Made by a program: the position numbers and the translations under genes
Notes under the pieces: model-generated
Seen by the model: only the letters and a program-made list of their open reading frames with translations
Told to the model about the DNA's origin: nothing
The model's database searches: none
In this document: positions 41,517 to 50,445 of the stretch, piece after piece
Numbering within the stretch: position 1 is the stretch's first letter
How the letters are laid out: every line of letters begins with the position of its first letter
From: JAWAFC01 sp038890815
GTDB lineage: Archaea > Micrarchaeota > Micrarchaeia > Burarchaeales > JACRGF01
Direction of reading: 5' to 3'
Length of the DNA: 64,000 nucleotides
NCBI GenBank assembly: GCA_038890815.1
Contig: JAWAFC010000001.1
Coordinates: 88,145-152,144, forward strand

Positions 41517-42559
41517 AGCTGCGCCAAAAGTTTCTCAAAAACCTCTCCAGGGTTGGTCTCAAGCCTTGATTGGAACTTCTGCGCTGCGCCGTTCGGGGCG
41601 AGCCCGCATTTTTCAGCTTCTTGCATGAGCTCGATCCATTTATCCCTCTCCCTGCATATTTCCGCGTGCTTTTCGATGAATGCCGCCTTGCCCCTTTCTC
41701 TGACCTCAGCGACGAGCTCGAGCCGTTTATTCTGGAATAAATCGAGGATGCTCTCTTTGAGGGGGTTGGCTCCATCAAGATCTTCGGTGTTTTCAAACCT
41801 TCCGATGTATCTTGTGTTGGTGCGGACCAGCGAGCCCTCGTAGACGCTCAGCTCGGAGTAGTTTGGGGCGTTTTCTCCGAAGTAATAGCTTTCGGCAAGA
41901 ATTCTTGAAAAGTCCTCAAAAATTTTTTCTGTCGAAAGCTCTCCAAACAAAGCCTGAAGGATTCCGCCGCTTAGGAAAACGCGCTCCATGCGGCCTCCGG
42001 TTTCAATGAATGCAGAGGTTCCATCTCCGCCAACGCGCGCGAGCCGAAAGCCCTCGAGCGAAGAGCTGTCCGAAGCAAGCCTGAGAGCAAGCTCGATGTT
42101 GTCCTTAAGATGCTCTGCTCTATCCTGCCACAGATCCATGCCAGCAAAAAAACGCGAGTGAACAGCGATTTTCCTCCTCCAGTCGAGGAGACACACGATA
42201 ATATCAAATTTTGAAGAGTAAATGTGCAGAAAATATTCTGGGCTTTTTCCAATCGGCTTGTAATCAACGAAATCATCTAAGGGCAACCGTTCGGGCACAG
42301 TCCCTTCGATAGAATAGATGAAAGTGTAGGTGTTGCCTTTGCCGTCCATACCGTGCTCGAAATGGACTTCTTCCGGTATGTCGAGTTTTTCGACAAGGTC
42401 TCTGGGTAATTTTGAGAATACTTCTGCGATAACCTGCTCCCTGGTCAGCTTCTTATATTGCATCCTCTCAAGAGACTTTTCTGAGAGCTTTATCGCCCTC
42501 TCCATGCCGCTTGGCGGAGGCAGAGGCTGATTGTTTGGCTTTTTGGTCGTGTGCCTCAT
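41513..42559 (-). CDS. Hypothetical cytosolic protein
   Basis: 348 residues from ATG 42559 (TATA at 42581-42588, -26). N-terminal charged helix, then an alpha/beta part (FEHGMDGKGNTYTFIYSIEG, DIIVCLLDWRRKIAVHSRFFAGMDLW) and a long helical C-terminus rich in Glu/Lys. DIIVCLLDWRRK is hydrophobic but too short for a membrane span. No family recognised. Its last four bases overlap the end of the convergent orphan gene. Confidence 0.58.
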   Translation of the reverse strand: MRHTTKKPNNQPLPPPSGMERAIKLSEKSLERMQYKKLTREQVIAEVFSKLPRDLVEKLDIPEEVHFEHGMDGKGNTYTFIYSIEGTVPERLPLDDFVDYKPIGKSPEYFLHIYSSKFDIIVCLLDWRRKIAVHSRFFAGMDLWQDRAEHLKDNIELALRLASDSSSLEGFRLARVGGDGTSAFIETGGRMERVFLSGGILQALFGELSTEKIFEDFSRILAESYYFGENAPNYSELSVYEGSLVRTNTRYIGRFENTEDLDGANPLKESILDLFQNKRLELVAEVRERGKAAFIEKHAEICRERDKWIELMQEAEKCGLAPNGAAQKFQSRLETNPGEVFEKLLAQL

Positions 42560-42589
42560 GGAAGCGTTACTCAACCGAACAATTTAAAC

Positions 42590-43117
42590 CTACCAGCTGA
42601 CCAGTATTTCGCGCACACCCCCCTTGTGCGGAACACGTATTTTTCCATACGGGTGGCCAAGCCTGTACAGGCGCAGGGCGAGCAGCGCATCGTGCGCGCA
42701 GTGAGCTTTCACCCGCTCGCGCTCGCCACGCAGCCACAGCGCAGGCACCTCGGCCCCCCTCTCCCGCTTTCTCTCGCCGAAGTTCAGCAAAGCCAGCTCG
42801 CCCAACGAGTGCCATCTCCGCGTGTATCGGGCAAGCTCAAGCATGGTGTCAAAAGTTCTCGGAAGTAGCCGCTCGACCGCGCCCGTCGGCCAGTAGGGGC
42901 GCAGCACCTCATAATCGAAATTCTGGATGTTGTGGCCTATGATGAGCAGCTCTTTCTGAGCGAGGGCGGCGAGCAGGTCGCGGGCCTCGTGCTCTTCAAA
43001 AAACCGCGGCTCCTCACCCTCGGCGGCGAGGCACGCCACCGCCAGGCCAAGTTCGGATATGTCCCCGCAACCAACTTCCCTCTTCGTCTCAATGTCAAGC
43101 GCGACGAGCTTGAGCAT
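42590..43117 (-). CDS. DEDD-type 3'-5' exonuclease domain protein
   Basis: 175 residues. Exo I is ALDIETKRE, Exo II HNIQNFDYEVLRPYW and Exo III AHCAHDALLALRLY, so the four acidic ligands of the DnaQ-like/RNase H fold are in place. Only the nuclease domain is present. The start lies 22 bases inside the end of the coiled-coil gene, so the pair is coupled and may act together in DNA repair. Substrate preference unknown. Confidence 0.85.
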   Translation of the reverse strand: MLKLVALDIETKREVGCGDISELGLAVACLAAEGEEPRFFEEHEARDLLAALAQKELLIIGHNIQNFDYEVLRPYWPTGAVERLLPRTFDTMLELARYTRRWHSLGELALLNFGERKRERGAEVPALWLRGERERVKAHCAHDALLALRLYRLGHPYGKIRVPHKGGVREILVSW

Positions 43118-44480
43118 GCTGTTTGCTCGCGGATGAGCTATTTAAACCAGCACCTTCCTGCCCACCGGCCTCGCCGGCAAAGCCCTTGAGGCGCGACAGG
43201 ATGAGAGCGAGCTCTTGCTGCTCAAGCTCGTGGGCCGAGACGACGCGCGAAGGCTCGGCGAGTTTCTTCCTCCAGACCTCGGCCGCTGAATCGTCGGCAA
43301 GGACCACATAGTCCCGGGCCCAAGCGAGCTTCCTGAGGCGCGCGAGAAGCTCGTCGCCAGAGGGGGGGTGCAAGCTCACCTCAACGGCATAGCGGCCATC
43401 ATCGGAGCCTGAAGGGGGCAGAAAGGAAATGTCAAAAGCGCCGCCGTTGGAAACGACATCGCGCGCGTGGTCTGAAAGCAACACGGTGAGCAGCCAGCAG
43501 GCGAGATCTTTCTCGGGCTCGTGGGAGCGGGGAACAATAAAGAATTCCATGGGCCGCTCACCCACCGCCTTCTTTAGCAACGCGCGGGTGAGGTTGCTGG
43601 CCAACTGCACGCGCACAAAGCCCTGCGTTGTAAGCTGGCGAGCCTCTTCCTCGTCAAAGTGCTCGGAGTACTTCACGCTGGCGAGAAAGCGAAGGGTATC
43701 TGTGTCGGTGATGCCGCCCTCACTATCTTCCTTTTCGCCCCCGGCCCGTTCGGCGTGGGCCTGATAGAGAGCTTTTTCCTTCTGCAGCCTCTCCACCAAG
43801 TCTGCCAGCCTTTTCTTTTCCTCATCCTGTTGTCTGACAACTTCCCAGCTCAGATTGATGAGGCGGGTAAGTTCGGCCTCCCGCGCGCGCAATGCGGCCA
43901 GCTTGGCATTCTCGCTGGAGATGAGCGCTTCAACCTCTCTCAGTTTTCTCTCGAGCCTTACCTTTTTCCCTTCTAGATCAAAGACGCGTTCGCTCGCCTG
44001 CTCAAGTTTTTTCTGAAGCCTATCGTGCTGGGAGGAAAGCGACTTCACCTCGCTCTGCAGCGCCTGAAGCTCGCGCGAGCGCCTTCTGAAGGTCTCTTTC
44101 AGCGAGGCCACGAGCTCTGCGAGCTCCGCCTTCCTCCTCCTCAGCTTTGCTGCCTCTTCCTCGGCGAGCTGTATGGAAAGGCGGAGGTCGCTGCTAGTGC
44201 GCTCAAGCTGCTCCAGCTCTGCCGAGAGCGTGCGGAGGTGCTGCCTCAGCGCGGCAAGCGCGGCACCGCCCTCGCCCGCCCTCCTCTCAAGTTTGAAGAG
44301 CGCGCGGAGGCGCTTCTGCAGCGAAACGAGCTCGGCTCTGAGCGGCCTTGCGTGGGGCTTTTCCTCTGCGGGCGGAGGGGATTGCACAGTGGGAGGGGAG
44401 GGCTGTGCGGGCGCTATTCTCTCGCCCATGCTTTCGGCTATCTCGTCAAGTAGAGTCTTGCGCCTTGGTTTTGGTTCCAT
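43095..44480 (-). CDS. Long coiled-coil protein with C-terminal nuclease-like domain
   Basis: 461 residues. A Pro-rich linker (about 22-45) is followed by some 200 residues of uninterrupted coiled coil (about 50-250; LQKRLRALFKLERRAG, LRRRKAELAELVASLKETFRRRSRELQALQSEVKSL). The C-terminal domain, about 265-420, reads EKDLACWLLTVLLS, FDISFLPPS and RYAVEVSLHPP; the D...ExS spacing hints at a PD-(D/E)xK fold with an altered Lys, but this is weak. Overlap with the exonuclease gene supports an SbcC/NurA-like repair context. Confidence 0.6.
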   Translation of the reverse strand: MEPKPRRKTLLDEIAESMGERIAPAQPSPPTVQSPPPAEEKPHARPLRAELVSLQKRLRALFKLERRAGEGGAALAALRQHLRTLSAELEQLERTSSDLRLSIQLAEEEAAKLRRRKAELAELVASLKETFRRRSRELQALQSEVKSLSSQHDRLQKKLEQASERVFDLEGKKVRLERKLREVEALISSENAKLAALRAREAELTRLINLSWEVVRQQDEEKKRLADLVERLQKEKALYQAHAERAGGEKEDSEGGITDTDTLRFLASVKYSEHFDEEEARQLTTQGFVRVQLASNLTRALLKKAVGERPMEFFIVPRSHEPEKDLACWLLTVLLSDHARDVVSNGGAFDISFLPPSGSDDGRYAVEVSLHPPSGDELLARLRKLAWARDYVVLADDSAAEVWRKKLAEPSRVVSAHELEQQELALILSRLKGFAGEAGGQEGAGLNSSSASKQHAQARRA

Positions 44481-44540
44481 CCCCCCACCAGAAGCAGTAG
44501 GTAGATGGGCTGTTCAAAGTATTTAAAGCTAGGGGATGCT

Positions 44541-45203
44541 ATGCTTGCCGTGATAGAAGAAAACGTGAAGATTCCCGCTGGCCGGGCATTGCTCGAGGGC
44601 ATGCTGGCGATACCACCCGGGGCGCGGGCGGTGGTGGTTTTTGCGCACGGCAGCGGCTCGAGCAGGTTCAGCCCAAGGAACAATTTCGTGGCGCGCGTGC
44701 TGCGCGAGCGCGGGCTGGCCACGCTGTTGTTCGACCTGCTCACGCCGGAGGAGGATGCTGTGTATGAAAATCGCTTTGACATCGCACTGCTCACCGAAAG
44801 GCTGATTGCCGCCACACAATGGCTCTTGGCGCAACCGAGAACGAAAAATCTGGCCATAGGCTACTTCGGCGCGAGCACGGGCAGCGCGTGTGCTCTGCGC
44901 GCGGCCGCCAAACTGGGGGAGAAAATCGGCGCGGTGGTATCGAGAGGGGGGAGGCCCGACCTCACGGGTGAGGAGATAACGCGTGTGCGCGCGCCCACAC
45001 TGCTGATCGTGGGAGGAAACGATTTCGGCGTGGTAGAGCTCAACCGGGCTGCATTCGCAGAGCTGAAGGGCGAGAAGAGACTGGAGATAATACCCGGCGC
45101 GACGCATCTATTTGAGGAGCCCGGCGCGCTCGAGAAGGTTGCCGAACTGGCAGCGGAATGGTTTGCCGAGCACCTTACAGGGAAAAAGGGTCGGGGAGCG
45201 TGA
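44541..45203 (+). CDS. Alpha/beta hydrolase (dienelactone hydrolase-like)
   Basis: About 220 residues. Core elements: VVVFAHGSGSSRFSPRN (oxyanion region), YFGASTGSACAL with the nucleophile Ser, VGGNDFGV with the Asp and PGATHLFEEPG with the His. ATG 44541 follows AGGGG; GTG 44550 would give a leaderless start with TATTTAAA at -27. Often found next to phosphoribosyltransferases in bacteria; here it overlaps the YjbQ gene by four bases. Confidence 0.85.
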   Translation: MLAVIEENVKIPAGRALLEGMLAIPPGARAVVVFAHGSGSSRFSPRNNFVARVLRERGLATLLFDLLTPEEDAVYENRFDIALLTERLIAATQWLLAQPRTKNLAIGYFGASTGSACALRAAAKLGEKIGAVVSRGGRPDLTGEEITRVRAPTLLIVGGNDFGVVELNRAAFAELKGEKRLEIIPGATHLFEEPGALEKVAELAAEWFAEHLTGKKGRGA

Positions 45204-45610
45204 GGACGAGGACCGCTTACCTCGAGTTTAACACTCGGGAAAGGATTGCTTTTGTGAGGATTACGGATAGGATTGCCGAAATCGTCAAGGAGAGCGGGGT
45301 ACGCGAGGGCCTTGTGCTTATCAATCCCATGCACATCACTGCGGCCGTCATCGTGAACGACGACGAGGCCGGGCTCATTGCGGATTTCAAGCGCGTGCTT
45401 GAGCGGCTCGTGCCGTATGGAGCCCATTACGAGCATAACGTGGGTGAGGACAATGCGGCCGCACACATCTGGAGGCAACTCATGGGACACCAGGTAGTGC
45501 TGCCAATAACGAACGGGAGGCTAGACCTCGGGCCTTGGGAGCAGGTTTTCTACTGCGAGTTCGATGGCATGAGGCGGAAGAAGGTTATCGTAAAAGTAAT
45601 AGGGGAATAG
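45200..45610 (+). CDS. YjbQ family protein (UPF0047)
   Basis: 136 residues from GTG 45200, overlapping the previous stop (GTGA). Conserved features are GLVLINPMHITAAVIVNDDE, EHNVGEDNAAAHIWRQLMG and LPITNGRLDLGPWEQVFYCEFDG, including the His and Asp/Glu residues that form the metal or phosphate pocket. Some members show weak thiamine-phosphate synthase activity, but the true role is unsettled. Confidence 0.93.
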   Translation: MRTRTAYLEFNTRERIAFVRITDRIAEIVKESGVREGLVLINPMHITAAVIVNDDEAGLIADFKRVLERLVPYGAHYEHNVGEDNAAAHIWRQLMGHQVVLPITNGRLDLGPWEQVFYCEFDGMRRKKVIVKVIGE

Positions 45611-45611
45611 T

Positions 45612-46697
45612 GTGGCCGGCGGGCGCGTTATCCTGCACGTAGATTTGGACGCGTTTTTTGCGGCGTGCGAGGAGAGGGATAGGCCGGAGATAAGGGGGAA
45701 GCCCGTGGTGGTGGGGGCCGATCCAAAAGGCGGGAGAGGCCGTGGGGTAGTCGCCACCTGCAATTATGCTGCAAGAGCGCGCGGGATCAGGAGTGCCATG
45801 CCCATCTCGCTGGCGTATAAGCTCTGTCCGGAGTGTGTTTTCCTCAGGCCAAATTTTGAGCTGTATGTGACAACCAGCGAGAGGATAATGAAAATATTGC
45901 GCGCATACGCCGATAAGATGGAGGTTGTTGGGATAGATGAGGCATTTTTGGATGTGAGCGGGAGAAGCGGGGGGAGTTTTGAGGAGGCTGAGAAGTTAGC
46001 AAGGAAAATAAAGATGGAAATATACGCGAAGGAGAGGCTTACCTGCTCTATCGGGGTGGCGCCCAATAAGCTCGTTGCAAAGATAGCGAGCGATTTCAGA
46101 AAGCCGGATGGGCTGACTGTGGTAAAGCCGCATGAAGTGACGAAATTTCTCGCTCCTCTGCCTGTCAGAAAGCTGTGGGGGGTTGGCCCAAAGACCGAGG
46201 AAAGGCTCAGAGAGATGGGCATAAGCACTATCGGGGAGCTAGCTGCCTTCGATGTGGTGAGGCTCGCCGAGGAGTTTGGCTCTGTTGGCACATGGCTCCA
46301 CAGGGCAGCCAACGGCATCGATGACAGCGAAGTGGTGGAGGAATGGGAGGTAAAGAGTATCGGGCGGGAGAGGACATTTGAGAAGGACACGCTCGATGAG
46401 AGGGTGATACGGCCTGCGGTTGAGGAGCTGTGCGGAGATGTGGCTGAGAGGGTGGTGCAAGAAGGGGTGTTTTTCAAAACGGTGGGAGTGAAGGTGCGCT
46501 TTACTGGCTTTCATACCGTGACGAGAGCAAAAAGCCTGCCCCATCCGAGCCAGAGCGCCGAGGCGCTCAGGAAGACTGTGCAGGAGCTTCTCAGGCCCTT
46601 TCTGAGCGGACCAAATAAAATCAGGCTTATCGGGGTGAGGGTAACTGGCCTGCTGAGAGTTGGAGGACAGAGGAAACTCGAGGAATTTGGCTCCTAG
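45612..46697 (+). CDS. dinB: DNA polymerase IV (Y-family)
   Basis: 361 residues from GTG 45612. Translesion polymerase. Catalytic acids in ILHVDLDAFFAACEE and VVGIDEAFLDVSG; ATCNYAARARGIRSAMP of the fingers; helix-hairpin-helix in LPVRKLWGVGPKTEERLREMGI; little-finger domain near SIGRERTFEKDT. The C-terminus lacks a clear PIP box. It ends four bases inside the convergent metallo-hydrolase gene. Confidence 0.96.
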   Translation: MAGGRVILHVDLDAFFAACEERDRPEIRGKPVVVGADPKGGRGRGVVATCNYAARARGIRSAMPISLAYKLCPECVFLRPNFELYVTTSERIMKILRAYADKMEVVGIDEAFLDVSGRSGGSFEEAEKLARKIKMEIYAKERLTCSIGVAPNKLVAKIASDFRKPDGLTVVKPHEVTKFLAPLPVRKLWGVGPKTEERLREMGISTIGELAAFDVVRLAEEFGSVGTWLHRAANGIDDSEVVEEWEVKSIGRERTFEKDTLDERVIRPAVEELCGDVAERVVQEGVFFKTVGVKVRFTGFHTVTRAKSLPHPSQSAEALRKTVQELLRPFLSGPNKIRLIGVRVTGLLRVGGQRKLEEFGS

Positions 46698-47284
46698 GGC
46701 ACATTCAGCTCCCCAAGGCTCGTTGTTTTTGCTGTTGGGAGCCATTTTTCCTCACCGATCGTGGTGGGCTCGCCATGCCCTGGCAAAACCCTTGTGTTTT
46801 TTGGGAGCAGGGCAAGCCTCTTGAGGCTTGCCAGCATGGCCAAATCGCTTCCGCCCAAATCGGTCCTGCCAAAAGTCCCTTTAAATAGGGTATCACCGGA
46901 GAAGAGGAGGCCCTCCTTTTCCTCGAGAAGGCAGATGCTGCCGGGCGTGTGGCCCGGTGTATGCAGCACGCGTAGGGATACAGAGCCGGCGCGCACAACA
47001 TCGCCATCACCGAGGAGAAAATCGGCTTTCACAACACCAGCATCGGCTGCATGAACTGCAACACGACAGCCCAGTGCTTTTCTCAGCCGTTCGTTCTCAC
47101 CGGCATGGTCCCAGTGCCCGTGTGTGTTGATGAGGTATAGCACATGAAGACCTTGCTGTCTGACGAGCGCGAGAACTGGCTCGGCAGCACCAGCATCGAT
47201 GATGAGCGCCTTGCGCGTCGCCTCGTCTCCCACCACGTATGTGTTGGTGCGTAGTGGGCCGGCCGTCAAGCGATACAAAAGCAT
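46694..47284 (-). CDS. Metallo-beta-lactamase fold hydrolase (glyoxalase II-like)
   Basis: 196 residues, leaderless (TATTTAAATTA at about -23). Metal motif INTHGHWDHAGEN, then HTPGHTPGSICL, FSGDTLFKGTFGRTDL and LPGHGEPTTI. Short form of the thioester hydrolase group; S-lactoylglutathione is unlikely in archaea, so another thioester or a persulfide is the probable substrate. Confidence 0.9.
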   Translation of the reverse strand: MLLYRLTAGPLRTNTYVVGDEATRKALIIDAGAAEPVLALVRQQGLHVLYLINTHGHWDHAGENERLRKALGCRVAVHAADAGVVKADFLLGDGDVVRAGSVSLRVLHTPGHTPGSICLLEEKEGLLFSGDTLFKGTFGRTDLGGSDLAMLASLKRLALLPKNTRVLPGHGEPTTIGEEKWLPTAKTTSLGELNVP

Positions 47285-47335
47285 GAGAATAGAAAAACTT
47301 CATAATTTAAATAGGAAATGCGGCAAAAATATTTT

Positions 47336-48811
47336 GTGCAAATTTTCAAAAACGGGCGAGGCGGGCAGAATGAAAAGCGAAAGACTCCAGCCGAAGCCCT
47401 GCGCAACGCTCTGCTTGAAGAAAAAAAGCTCAAGGAAATGAGAATAACAGAGGCGAATGCGAGGATAAGGAGTGCGGTTGAGAGGCTCATTGAGGAAAAA
47501 GCGAGCCTGAACGGTGTGGTGTTCGATTTTTTTGAAGAGAGAAGGGAGCGGATCGAAAAACTTTTTGGCATTAAGCTTCTTCCTCTCATGCGCATGCACG
47601 AGCCCACAAAGGTCAGAGAGACGTTCGAGAAGCTCGTCAGAGAGGGCATGATTGATCTGAGGGGGGAGGAAACGCTACGGATGATAAAAGAGATGATGGA
47701 GAACAATCTGCTGGGCAAAAACACGAGGATGAAGTTGAACGATAAAATTTTACGTGCTACGGGCGGATTCGATGAGAAGAACAGGAGGATTTGGGGGAAG
47801 GGAAAAAATGTCGAAGAGCTGAGGGCCGAAGATGTGGTGGCAAACAGAAAAGTGCTCTACGATGCGCTCATTGAGCTGGTGAGAAAGCAGGCAGAAAGAT
47901 TCAGAAAAACCGGGGATGAAAGAGCTGAAGCGCTTGACAGAATAGCCCAAAGGCTAGAATGCACGAAGAAATTTTTTGAGTTGATGGAAGGGAAAGTTTT
48001 TAGGAGAGTGGATGAGGCGCCCTTTCACAGCGAGCATTTCTGGGGAGTGCACGCAGACGCAATGGCATTTGTGCTCCGTGAATGTGCGCCGGAGACTTCT
48101 GGGGACGAAACGCGGTGCGAGAAAGACGGGGTGACGGTGGAATTTGCGTTGAGGAACTGCGACTTTATTAAACTCGGGGATATCGCCGGGGACTGCACGG
48201 CAAAAGAAAAGAAAAGACAGGTGAATACGGCTGTTCCAAACATCCACCCCACAGTGTATGCATGGATGCTTGATGCGTGGTACCAGATTCTGCTGGTCAG
48301 ATACGAAGGGAGAATGGTAGTGAAGGCACATATCCTCCCGCTTGAGATTGGGGGCGACGTGACGCTCGCCATCGATGCCATTGAGGCCATTCCGCATACC
48401 AGGGCGGAGTTGGAGTGTTGCGATGAGAAGCTCGCGCGCATGAACGATGCGTTTTTTGAAGCCGCAATCAAAAAGGTCGTTGAGCTTGCCGATGCGATGG
48501 GCATAGAGAATGTGGTGGCTGACCTGTACTCCGGCGCAGAATGGCTCAGGAATAAACTCCGCTTCTATCCGGAGAGGTTCGTGAAGATAGGGTGGGTGAG
48601 AAAGCTTGATGACTTTGAAGAGACAGATGGTGGGCGGAACGCGTTTGTTAATGCGCTGGCCTCTGCGCTCACGGGAGAGCAGGAGAGGGTTTTCTATGAA
48701 GTGCAGTTCCAGGATGATTCGCTTCTCTATGATGCAAAGGATGGATGGAAGAACTTTGCGCTTATTCGCGGGAAGGTCGGCTCAGAGAAAAAAGTTCTGA
48801 GGCAGGTGTAG
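47336..48811 (+). CDS. Hypothetical protein with possible acyltransferase-like C-terminal domain
   Basis: 491 residues from GTG 47336, picked because a shared TATA (47301-47312) sits 29 bases upstream; ATG 47318 is the alternative. The first 250 residues are charged helices. From about 260 an alpha/beta domain runs: DFIKLGDIAGDCTA, NIHPTVYAWMLDAWYQILLVRYEGRMVVKAHILPLEIGGDVTLAIDAIEAIP and a helix ADAMGIENVVAD. This strand-helix order faintly resembles a GNAT fold. No family is certain. It precedes the XRE regulator. Confidence 0.55.
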   Translation: MQIFKNGRGGQNEKRKTPAEALRNALLEEKKLKEMRITEANARIRSAVERLIEEKASLNGVVFDFFEERRERIEKLFGIKLLPLMRMHEPTKVRETFEKLVREGMIDLRGEETLRMIKEMMENNLLGKNTRMKLNDKILRATGGFDEKNRRIWGKGKNVEELRAEDVVANRKVLYDALIELVRKQAERFRKTGDERAEALDRIAQRLECTKKFFELMEGKVFRRVDEAPFHSEHFWGVHADAMAFVLRECAPETSGDETRCEKDGVTVEFALRNCDFIKLGDIAGDCTAKEKKRQVNTAVPNIHPTVYAWMLDAWYQILLVRYEGRMVVKAHILPLEIGGDVTLAIDAIEAIPHTRAELECCDEKLARMNDAFFEAAIKKVVELADAMGIENVVADLYSGAEWLRNKLRFYPERFVKIGWVRKLDDFEETDGGRNAFVNALASALTGEQERVFYEVQFQDDSLLYDAKDGWKNFALIRGKVGSEKKVLRQV

Positions 48812-48832
48812 CAAGCTTTTTATTATTACCCT

Positions 48833-48849
48833 GTTATATAACTCAGTTA
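48833..48849 (+). promoter_or_regulatory. Overlapping palindromes at the XRE regulator start (candidate operator)
   Basis: GTTATATAAC (48833-48842) and TAACTCAGTTA (48839-48849) overlap and lie between the TATA-like TTTTTATTATT (about 48817-48827) and the ATG at 48849. A dimeric repressor bound here would block initiation. Autoregulation is inferred. Confidence 0.45.
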
Positions 48850-49196
48850 TGCTGACGCCCTGCGAGGAAGTTCTCAGGATTTACCTGCCGGCGCTCAAGG
48901 CGAGTGTGGCGAAGGAGCTAGCCGAGAGGTATGCCTGGAGGCAGGAGGACATAGCCACTTTGCTGGGTGTGACGCAGGCCGCGATCAGCAAGTATCATGC
49001 GGGCAGGTACAGCAGAAAGATAAAGCAGGCGGAAGGAAAGATGAGAAAGCTTGCAGCAAGGATAGCCAAAGACATCGCGAGCAGAAAAGTGGGGAAGGGG
49101 GAAGTGGCTGCTGAGATGTGCGCAGCCTGCAAAAGCCTGCGGAGCATTGACAGCGAATGCGCCTACAGGCTCATAGGGGAGATTCTGCGCAAGTGA
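48849..49196 (+). CDS. XRE-type transcriptional regulator with C-terminal cysteines
   Basis: 115 residues. The HTH is WRQEDIATLLGVTQAAISKYHAGRYSRKI (about 30-60), as in the archaeal COG2522 family. The C-terminal part has MCAACKSLRSIDSECAYRL: three cysteines that could hold an Fe-S cluster or zinc. It starts the iscS-iscU run, five bases before iscS, so it may sense Fe-S status and control this operon. That regulatory role is inference. Confidence 0.85.
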   Translation: MLTPCEEVLRIYLPALKASVAKELAERYAWRQEDIATLLGVTQAAISKYHAGRYSRKIKQAEGKMRKLAARIAKDIASRKVGKGEVAAEMCAACKSLRSIDSECAYRLIGEILRK

Positions 49197-49200
49197 GAAA

Positions 49201-50436
49201 ATGAAAGTCTATATGGACAATGCAGCAACAACGAGGGTGCTTGATGAGGCGATAGAGGCCATGCTGCCGTTCATGAAGGAGAAGTATGGCAATGCCTCTT
49301 CCCTCCACGCGATGGGAAGCGAGGCTGACGAGGCGCTGGCGGATTTTAGGAAAAGATTGGCAAGGCTGATCAATGCTGAGCCGGAAGAGATCGTCTTCAC
49401 ATCAGGCGCCACCGAATCCAACAATTTGGCGATATGGGGGGCGGCTTTCGCCCGGCCAGACAAAAAGCATTTTATCACATCCGCCATCGAGCACTCGGCC
49501 GTGCTCAATCCAATGCATAGGCTGGAAAAATTGGGTAGGAGGATAAGCGTGCTAGGGGTGGACAGGGAGGGTTTTGTGGATGTTGGCGATGTCGAAAAGG
49601 CTATCGGCCCTCAGACAAACCTTGTGAGCATTATTCATGCAAATCACGAGATCGGCACAATACAGAATATTACTGAAATAGGCAAAATCTGCAGGGAAAA
49701 AGGTGTGCTGTTCCACACCGACTCCGCACAGGGGTTCACAAAGGTACCCATCGATGTCAAAAAGATGAACGTTGACCTGCTCACGCTCAACTCACACAAA
49801 ATTCACGGGCCGAAGGGAGTCGGTGCGCTATATGTCAGGGAGGGCGTGATGCTGGAGAAGGTTTACGATGGCGGTCCCCAGGAGCGCAATCTCCGGCCAG
49901 GCACAGAGAACTTGCCGGGCATAGCTGGTTTTGTGACTGCTGCTGAAATTGGTGTGAGGGACATGGAGAAGAATAATGCGAGGATAAGGAAAATGCGTGA
50001 CAAGCTTGTGGAAGGACTGCTGACGATTCCCCATACTCAGCTCAATGGGCCAAAGGGCGCTAATCTGCACAGAAGGCTACCTGGCAATGCGAACATCACA
50101 TTCAAGTATATTGAGGGCGAGGCGCTGATGATGAACCTCAGCTTGGAGGGGATATACGTTTCTACGGGAAGCGCCTGCTCCTCGCGTTCGCTCACCCCAA
50201 GCCATGTGCTCAAGGCAATCGGGCTAAAACACGAAGAGGCTCACGGCTCAATCCGCTTCTCGCTGTCGAAATTTAACAATGAGGATGAGATTCCTTTTGT
50301 GGTGGAGAAGACAAAAAAAGCGGTGGAGAGGCTGAGGAAAATAACGGCCTTCGTGCCACAGATACATTCCGAGATAGAGTCAGCGCATCCGGTGACTTTC
50401 TATCGCGAGAGAGAGTCGCCAGCTGAGGAAGCGTGA
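49201..50436 (+). CDS. iscS: Cysteine desulfurase (IscS/NifS)
   Basis: 411 residues. Takes sulfur from cysteine for Fe-S clusters and thiolation. PLP Lys in LTLNSHKIHGPKGVG, catalytic Cys in VSTGSACSSRS, plus YMDNAATTRV, TSGATESNN and HANHEIGTIQNI. Length and the long active-site loop place it in the IscS group. The C-terminal 40 residues (after about 370) are slightly longer than usual. Followed by iscU after nine bases. Confidence 0.96.
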   Translation: MKVYMDNAATTRVLDEAIEAMLPFMKEKYGNASSLHAMGSEADEALADFRKRLARLINAEPEEIVFTSGATESNNLAIWGAAFARPDKKHFITSAIEHSAVLNPMHRLEKLGRRISVLGVDREGFVDVGDVEKAIGPQTNLVSIIHANHEIGTIQNITEIGKICREKGVLFHTDSAQGFTKVPIDVKKMNVDLLTLNSHKIHGPKGVGALYVREGVMLEKVYDGGPQERNLRPGTENLPGIAGFVTAAEIGVRDMEKNNARIRKMRDKLVEGLLTIPHTQLNGPKGANLHRRLPGNANITFKYIEGEALMMNLSLEGIYVSTGSACSSRSLTPSHVLKAIGLKHEEAHGSIRFSLSKFNNEDEIPFVVEKTKKAVERLRKITAFVPQIHSEIESAHPVTFYRERESPAEEA

Positions 50437-50445
50437 GGTGAGAGG

